Source of the DNA: Ancylostoma caninum
Taxonomy: Eukaryota > Nematoda > Chromadorea > Rhabditida > Ancylostomatidae
Direction: 5' to 3'
DNA: 64,000 nt
Assembly (NCBI GenBank): GCA_037903475.1
Contig: JBAJFG010000073.1
Span: forward strand, 1,674,001 to 1,738,000
Shown piece by piece: positions 61,201 through 64,000 of this stretch. The notes under the pieces were generated by a model that was given only the letters and a program-made list of their open reading frames with translations, did no database searches and had not been told where the DNA came from. How positions within the stretch are numbered: the first letter of the stretch is position 1; each line of letters opens with the position of its first letter. The translations under genes and the position numbers were made by a program.

Positions 61201-63390
61201 TCGAAAAGTAAAGATCAACTGTTCATTACTAAGAAGGCAGATTAATTAATACGACTACAATACCGCCCATAATTTTTGCGAAAAAATCGGGTGGCGACGG
61301 ATTAGTCGTTAACAAACTGTCGCGGTACTGTGACTCCTTTGAAAATGAAGCTTTTCTAAATCTGAGCACATTTTCGGATTCCTCATCGAAATTGGAATTG
61401 AACAGTATACAAAATTACTTGAACTTTGACTTCAAAACATTTGTTTTTCAAAAATTTAAAAATTTTCCAAAATTTCAGCAATCGGGTCAAAATCTGAAAA
61501 AACGTCATTATTCGTTTATTCATCTGCCACATACATATACATATGTATGCATAGCATAGGAAAGAAACGAAAATGGAAACAAGTGAGAAATAGCCAACAT
61601 GATAAGGGGATCCAGAAGAGTTTCACCGAAAACAGCTGACGGAATAAACCCACTTGGAATTTCCACGGATTTTATGAAAATACGTTATTTCAACTATTAG
61701 AAAATTTTGTTGCACTACCACGATTTATATAAGAGGATTTAATATATTTTCTCCTGTTTTGTGGACTAAAAATATGTCAGACAAGTTGACGATGAAGAGA
61801 TTCGAAATTGATTAGAAAAATGTGATTGACTCGAAAGCTTTTTAAAAATTTCTCTAGTTTTTTTGTCCTTCCAACTGTAGTAGTGCTTTTACTAATGTGG
61901 TTAAGACCGTGTAAAAACCGCAAGTTTTTCAAGAACTCGGTTTGTAGATTATGAACTGATCTGAATATTCATGTGATCGAGAATAAATCCCTACTTTTTT
62001 CTATTTCTCCCCCATGAACGATTTGTTCTCCCTGCTTAGAGCATCCGAACGTTCAGCATATCCAAATATTAGGGTGCAAAACTATGTATGTATGCGCGCT
62101 ATTTTCTGAATTGCCCTAATGGATTCGTTAATGAACACTATCATGGCGCAAACCCGAACTGCTGAATACATCCCGATTTCCGATTTTCAAAGAAATTTAG
62201 AAAGTGATCGATCAATCGATCAAAATTATGGATCTTCCACTCGTGTGCTATACGACGGTAAACGGGGAACGACAAAGCAGAACTGTGCAGCACTTCATTT
62301 TGAACATTTATAGAATATTTTCTTTCCTCCTGAATCACATTCGTGTGAAAATCGTCTCTTTTGAAATACTTAGACATTGCGTAGTTGAACCGAAATTCTA
62401 AATGTCGATTTTTCGACCGTTCTCATCTTCAGACCTAGTCTGGTAAGTCGTCATTATGTTCGCCATGTGGCTTAGACATGACGCTATCAGGCCATCACTT
62501 GCTTCTGTTCTAGAGGCTTTCTTTGGGAGAAAAAATGTTCAGAAACCGAGCCGAGGTCAGAATCTGTACGAGTCGCTACTCCGCTCTATGGCGCAGCGAC
62601 TTCATTCAAGGAGGCTCTCGATCTCTGGATATAACTAGCCGAAGCGTAACTGATACCTAGCGTGGACACATCTCGAACTGAGGTGTTGTGTCAACGTTTT
62701 CGAAATAATTTTTGTTCGACCCACAAACGCGTATTTATACAGGGTGGGCCATAAATACGGTAACAAGACGTGCTTTGCTTTCGAACGAGCATATTCTCCC
62801 TTGATGTCATGTTTAGTTGGGAGCTCGGACAGTGCTCAAGAACTTGGTTTTCTCTGGCTCAGAACAAGGGAGACAATAAATTTTAGGACCTACTGCTTTT
62901 TGTCCAGCGGCCACTCAATTGCACAGAACCAACTCAAGTGTGCTAGTAGGTTTTCATGGCACCTGAGACATAAGCTTCCTCAAAAACACCAGTTTTACAC
63001 CCTAATATATCTGATATGTTCTTCAATGTCTGCTCTATATGTTAATGGGACCAATCTGAAGGATCTCGTTTATGCTGATTGAAATCATTATCCACGATTC
63101 CAGGATGACCGAGACCTGGTGCCAGAGTTCGTGCAGAACGGCGGCTTGGACTGCATGGTCCGACTGGGTCGAATGGCCGACCAGAACCACCAGAACTACA
63201 TCCTGCGAGGTGCGTTTCCCCCGCGGCGGCGCTCGTCGCCGCCCGGTGAAGTATCGCTTGAGAACCAGCGCGAAGCTGAGTGATGCCGGTTACAGCGTTG
63301 GGACAAGTGATGTTGTACGTGGACGGCATGAACGGCATCATCGCACACAACACCACCATCCAGTGGCTCTACGAGTTGCTCGACTCGCCG
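46110..63390 (+). CDS. fhod-1: FHOD-family formin, GBD isoform, 5' part (partial at window edge)
   Basis: This is the spliced gene with coding exons 46110-46286, 52876-53003, 60256-60314, 60375-60442, 63104-63209 and 63296-63390. They sum to 633 nt, 211 codons, with every junction in phase and GT-AG introns. Seen: an N-terminus with [11 protein letters not shown] (residues 9-19) and EPMRP, then LRTQVALRV (residues 109-117), LFSLKKIFQ ending the fifth exon, [20 protein letters not shown] and [18 protein letters not shown]. Known: FHOD1/FHOD3/FHOD-1 formins start with a Rac-binding GBD of about 115 residues followed by an armadillo-type FH3/DID, and the motifs match in order. These proteins assemble actin filaments; C. 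elegans FHOD-1 acts in muscle sarcomeres. The remaining FH3, FH1, FH2 and DAD exons must lie to the right of the window. Isoform use is inferred. Confidence in the family is high; exact splice sites were chosen by eye. Confidence 0.93.
46665..47240. repeat. Cluster of TGCA/ATGCAA motifs in fhod-1 intron 1
   Basis: CATGCAA, CGTGCAA, TTGCATA, ATGCATG and similar words recur at irregular spacing, often about 15-40 bp. One copy, ATGCAAAT near 46698, is a perfect POU octamer. A second patch lies at 48905-48965. Read as coding it gives nothing recognisable. Confidence 0.5.
49776..50122. mobile_element. Family A/A2 compound element
   Basis: The outer ends are GGGCCCGGATGCGGCATTTG (left) and TTACCATGGGTAATCCGAAT plus GATGCATTCGAACC (right). 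Near 49970-50000 an inner pair, GATTACCATGGGTA and TGATTACCCATGGA, suggests a second element nested within or next to it. The right half matches 10634-10745 in reverse orientation. Confidence 0.5.
50811..51033. mobile_element. Foldback element in fhod-1 intron 1
   Basis: GACACTTACCACCAGCACGC then ATAGCGTCAGGCC at the left pairs with GGCCTGACGCGAGCGGGTGG then TAAGTGTA at the right. GGGGGCTAG occurs as a direct repeat outside both ends, possibly an older duplication. Confidence 0.55.
51605..51725. repeat. Three-copy GCACRTGGTGCATCAC repeat
   Basis: GATGCACATGGTACATCAC (51605), TGGCGCACGTGGTGCATCAC (51641) and TGGTGCACATGGTGCAATA (51707). Each is partly palindromic and carries a CANNTG E-box; CACGTG occurs in or beside the second copy. 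An open frame across it has no known domain. Confidence 0.6.
52313..52333. repeat. (AT)n microsatellite
   Basis: An uninterrupted AT dinucleotide run in an AT-rich part of intron 1. Confidence 0.9.
52657..52780. mobile_element. Family A inverted-repeat element
   Basis: GCATGCAGTATCATCGAGAT then TGACC at the left; TTTTACCCTGGGTATTCTCA then ATTATGCATCC at the right, ending 95 bp before fhod-1 exon 2. Confidence 0.65.
52876..53003 (+). CDS. fhod-1: fhod-1 exon 2: middle of the GTPase-binding domain
   Basis: This 128-nt exon lies between TTATTTCAG and the donor TAG|GTGAGC. It encodes [16 protein letters not shown], then [20 protein letters not shown] and MKSD, and ends with two bases (AG) of a split codon. 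The pattern of Tyr-Leu-Asp-x-Asp-Leu-x-Leu followed by an acidic helix corresponds to human FHOD1 YYLDTELSLEEQREMLEGF. Joined to exon 3 at 60256 the split codon becomes AGC (Ser), and the reading continues [10 protein letters not shown], matching human KPTLILRTQ. This is why I place the junction at 60256 rather than at the large exon in between. Confidence 0.93.
53604..53940. repeat. Paired, oppositely oriented AAATA-tailed repeats
   Basis: The left edge is a minus-strand tail (TATTTATTTATTTGTTTATT then GAATGCACTCAAAGTGCTCC), the same junction as at 41968. The right edge is a plus-strand tail (CTGTATGGAGTAAATAAACA then AAATAAATAAATAGC). No coding sequence between. Confidence 0.5.
54640..54660 (+). 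repeat. Family D terminal motif
   Basis: CTCAACTATCGTCGCGTTTG, identical over 20 bp to 23001-23020. No inverted partner was found within the intron. Confidence 0.55.
55081..55243. mobile_element. Family A inverted-repeat element with internal 34-bp tandem duplication
   Basis: The ends GGATGCATCATTGAGATTAC and GTAATCTCAATGATGCATCC are exact complements. The left arm is present twice: CCCTGGGTAAACGTGTTAGC at 55111 and CCCTGGGTAAACGTGTTCGC at 55145, a 34-bp period. This is the best-preserved family A copy in the window. Confidence 0.85.
55698..56007. mobile_element. Family B inverted-repeat element, copy 3
   Basis: The left end TATGCAGTGCCCTTCAATCA and the right end TGATTGATCGGCGCTGTA correspond to copies 1 and 2. 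GC-rich inner arms are CTACCGCGCCGCATCACG at the left and CTGGTCTGCCGCGTCGCG at the right. About 310 bp, like copy 1. Confidence 0.78.
56008..58869. other. Intron 2 sequence before the alternative exon, nothing supported
   Basis: A direct repeat AAAATAGAATAGAGCCTGAA occurs at about 56880 and 56918. A small hairpin GTCGCCTC/GAGGCGAC lies at 58480-58517. Poly-C tracts precede the alternative exon. Open frames at 57772-58068 (-) and 58305-58580 (-) have no recognised domain. Confidence 0.45.
58870..58947 (+). promoter_or_regulatory. Candidate internal promoter / 5' UTR of the alternative fhod-1 isoform
   Basis: In the frame of the ATG at 58948 an in-frame stop (TAG, 58867-58869) lies upstream, so the open frame cannot extend far. 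An acceptor-like GTTCAG sits at 58907-58912, 35 nt before the ATG, and could receive a trans-spliced leader. ATTTGCAT, the inverted POU octamer, lies at about 58873-58880, and two long poly-C tracts flank this region (near 58,705 and 58,827). Using the acceptor at 58912 as a cis-splice site after exon 2 would break the frame, which favours a separate transcription start. This is inference from phase, not proof. Confidence 0.4.
58948..60155 (+). CDS. fhod-1: Alternative first coding exon of fhod-1 (about 402 codons, Ser/Pro-rich)
   Basis: This large, GC-rich exon opens with ATG at 58948 and ends at AACAG|GTTTGC, leaving two bases (AG) of a split codon, exactly as exon 2 does. Spliced to 60256 it reads [15 protein letters not shown] and stays in frame into FH3, giving 512 residues before the window edge. 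Seen: repeated Ser/Thr-Pro and Arg-Arg-x-Ser sites, PPPPKPAR at residues 207-214 (a PxxPxR SH3-ligand pattern), an acidic run ESDDEDDDD at 382-390, and no signal peptide or membrane segment. The composition suggests disorder. It replaces exons 1-2, so about 100 residues of GBD would be missing. Reading through the following 100-nt intron stays open to a stop at 60316-60318 (456 residues), so an intron-retained short protein is also possible. The minus-strand open frames over it are shadows. I do not recognise a named domain. Confidence 0.85.
58948..63390 (+). CDS. fhod-1: FHOD-family formin, alternative-start isoform, partial
   Basis: Predicted exons are 58948-60155, 60256-60314, 60375-60442, 63104-63209 and 63296-63390: 1536 nt, 512 codons, all in phase. 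The N-terminal 402 residues are low-complexity and Ser/Pro-rich. The split codon 403 (Ser) and everything after it is shared with the GBD isoform. The product would keep the last strand of the GBD and the FH3 domain but lose the first two thirds of the GBD. Known: the FHOD GBD binds Rac-type GTPases and takes part in autoinhibition. Inferred: this isoform would be regulated differently, for example by kinases or SH3 proteins acting on the new tail. No transcript evidence is available here. Confidence 0.7.
60256..60314 (+). CDS. fhod-1: fhod-1 shared exon: last GBD strand
   Basis: This 59-nt exon lies between TTTTTTTTCAG and TAG|GTGAGA. One base completes AGC (Ser), then 19 codons [19 protein letters not shown] follow, and one base (G) is left over. 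LRTQVALRV corresponds to LRTQLSVRV in human FHOD1, the end of the GBD leading into FH3. It accepts splicing from either exon 2 or the alternative first exon, because both end in phase 2 with AG. Confidence 0.92.
60315..60374 (+). other. fhod-1: fhod-1 short intron (60 bp)
   Basis: GTGAGA to CTCTTGCAG, phase 1. A 60-bp intron is typical of nematodes. It contains an in-frame stop if retained in the correct reading frame of the preceding exon. Confidence 0.85.
60375..60442 (+). CDS. fhod-1: fhod-1 shared exon: start of FH3
   Basis: This 68-nt exon follows CTTGCAG. Two bases complete GAT (Asp), then [20 protein letters not shown] and FQ, ending at CAG|GTTTAT in phase 0. It matches the human FHOD1 segment [24 protein letters not shown], with the Arg-Arg-x-Leu-Phe-Ser-Leu-Lys core intact. 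This is the first armadillo-like helix pair of the FH3 domain. Confidence 0.93.
60443..63103 (+). other. fhod-1: fhod-1 intron (2.66 kb)
   Basis: Phase-0 intron from GTTTAT to CGATTCCAG. No coding exon is needed by phase or by family alignment (KIFQ is directly followed by DDRDLVPEF), and none is seen. It contains an (ACAT)-type repeat near 61540, and at 62739-62760 the string ACAGGGTGGGCCATAAATAC, which resembles the tip of a DNA transposon but has no partner I could find. Confidence 0.8.
63104..63209 (+). CDS. fhod-1: fhod-1 shared exon: FH3 repeat
   Basis: This 106-nt exon lies between ATTCCAG and GAG|GTGCGT and encodes [20 protein letters not shown], then [15 protein letters not shown], plus one base of a split Ala codon. 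It corresponds to human FHOD1 [20 protein letters not shown] and the following NYQSYILRALGQ region. Identity is high across the whole exon, making this one of the firmest family calls in the window. Confidence 0.95.
63210..63295 (+). other. fhod-1: fhod-1 short intron (86 bp)
   Basis: GTGCGT to GGTTACAG, phase 1. It is GC-rich for this window. An open frame that reads through it in another phase is a shadow. Confidence 0.85.
63296..63390 (+). CDS. fhod-1: fhod-1 shared exon: FH3 repeat, last exon in the window
   Basis: This 95-nt exon follows GGTTACAG. Two bases complete GCG (Ala), then [20 protein letters not shown] and [11 protein letters not shown], with donor CCG|GTACGC in phase 0. It matches human FHOD1 [28 protein letters not shown] closely. 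The next expected family segment (SRLVVKTALKLLLVFVEY-like) is not found in 63391-64000, so the following exon lies outside the window. Confidence 0.95.
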
Positions 63391-64000
63391 GTACGCCATG
63401 TTTTCACGTCCTCCTCCCCCCCGTCCTGGATTTTTTCGTCGTCGTGCTACTCTCGTCTCATCTCGTTTTGTCCCCGTCGAGTTGTCCCCGTCTTTTTTCG
63501 TCGTTAGTGCCCGTGCTGTCCAATCGTCGATGTCCTTGTTCGATTTAGCTCTACGATGAGTCGGAAAGGAAAGAAATGAGTCCGTTTAGAATGGAATGGG
63601 TGAGCTGTGCATGCCTATATGCATGATTTGAGAGTGCGGTCTGAGTCTTCTAAATCCTCTTTATTTCTTTCTCTGATTATTTGTACATTTTCAGTCACCG
63701 TGTAACCACACAGTGACACTCACTTCTCCTCACTTCAGTGGCCATTCTAAGTGGGCGCCTCTTTTTTTCGTTTTTTACATTGTATCTAATATACTTGACT
63801 TCATTTTCAAACTCCTGCGGAGAAAATTCGAACAAGAAGAGTGTAAATTATAGAATTAGTCTTTTTCATCGTAATGAAACCTTCAGGTATCTTTAGAAAT
63901 TTAAAAGGATACATTATGGAATATTTACTTGCGTTTGATACGTTTCGTTTATCCGTTTCGTGCATTACCCTTGTACGGATTCTAAACTAAGGAATTTGCC
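63391..64000 (+). other. fhod-1: Start of the next fhod-1 intron, to the window edge
   Basis: Begins with GTACGC after the last visible exon. It is T-rich and shows no FH3-like coding segment on the + strand. The intron is cut by the window. Confidence 0.75.

Noticed and set aside
1..64000. CRISPR arrays, operons with ribosome binding sites, bacterial insertion sequences
   Set aside because: The window is clearly eukaryotic, with spliced genes. The only regular array is the minisatellite at 14.5-15.0 kb, which has no spacer structure.

Overview
The window is animal (eukaryotic) DNA, most likely from a clade V/strongylid nematode. I infer this from four things: the multi-exon formin gene with the FHOD-1 layout; introns ending in nematode-style TTTCAG-like acceptors, including one directly upstream of a start codon where spliced-leader trans-splicing would be expected; AT-rich non-coding DNA full of small DNA transposons; and a decayed mariner copy of the kind known from hookworms. 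No species can be fixed from the sequence alone.

Only one protein-coding gene can be supported. It is the 5' part of an FHOD-subfamily formin (C. elegans fhod-1 type) on the + strand from about 46,070 to the right edge, and it continues beyond the window. Six exons join in phase (46110-46286, 52876-53003, 60256-60314, 60375-60442, 63104-63209, 63296-63390) and encode 211 residues: the GTPase-binding domain (GBD) and the start of the FH3/armadillo domain. Introns range from 60 bp to 7.25 kb.

The most interesting feature is a 1208-bp coding exon at 58948-60155 inside intron 2. It has its own start codon and a TTCAG acceptor-like site just upstream. It ends in the same splice phase, and with the same last two bases, as GBD exon 2, so it can splice onto the same downstream exon. 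This predicts a second isoform in which most of the GBD is replaced by about 400 residues of Ser/Pro-rich, acidic, probably disordered sequence with an SH3-ligand-like motif. The actin-regulating FH3 part is kept and the Rho-GTPase-sensing part is changed.

Positions 1-46,000 appear gene-poor. I found no exon, tRNA or other RNA gene there that I can defend. The region holds several families of short inverted-repeat elements: family A (GATGCATCATTGAGATTACC ends, with a diverged A2 subfamily); family B (about 310 bp, nested palindromes, TA target duplication); family C (hAT-like, CAGTGGCGGA ends, 8-bp target duplications); family D (ends CTCAACTATCGTCG); two single foldback elements (E and J); and family I blocks. 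It also holds a decayed mariner element at 29.4-30.1 kb, an 8-9 copy minisatellite with a 58-59-bp unit at 14.5-15.0 kb, microsatellites, and several isolated GC-rich islands that contain perfect hairpins. Families A, B and D, plus a further foldback, also occur in the formin introns. The long upstream tract may hold cis-regulatory sequence for the formin gene, but that is inference.
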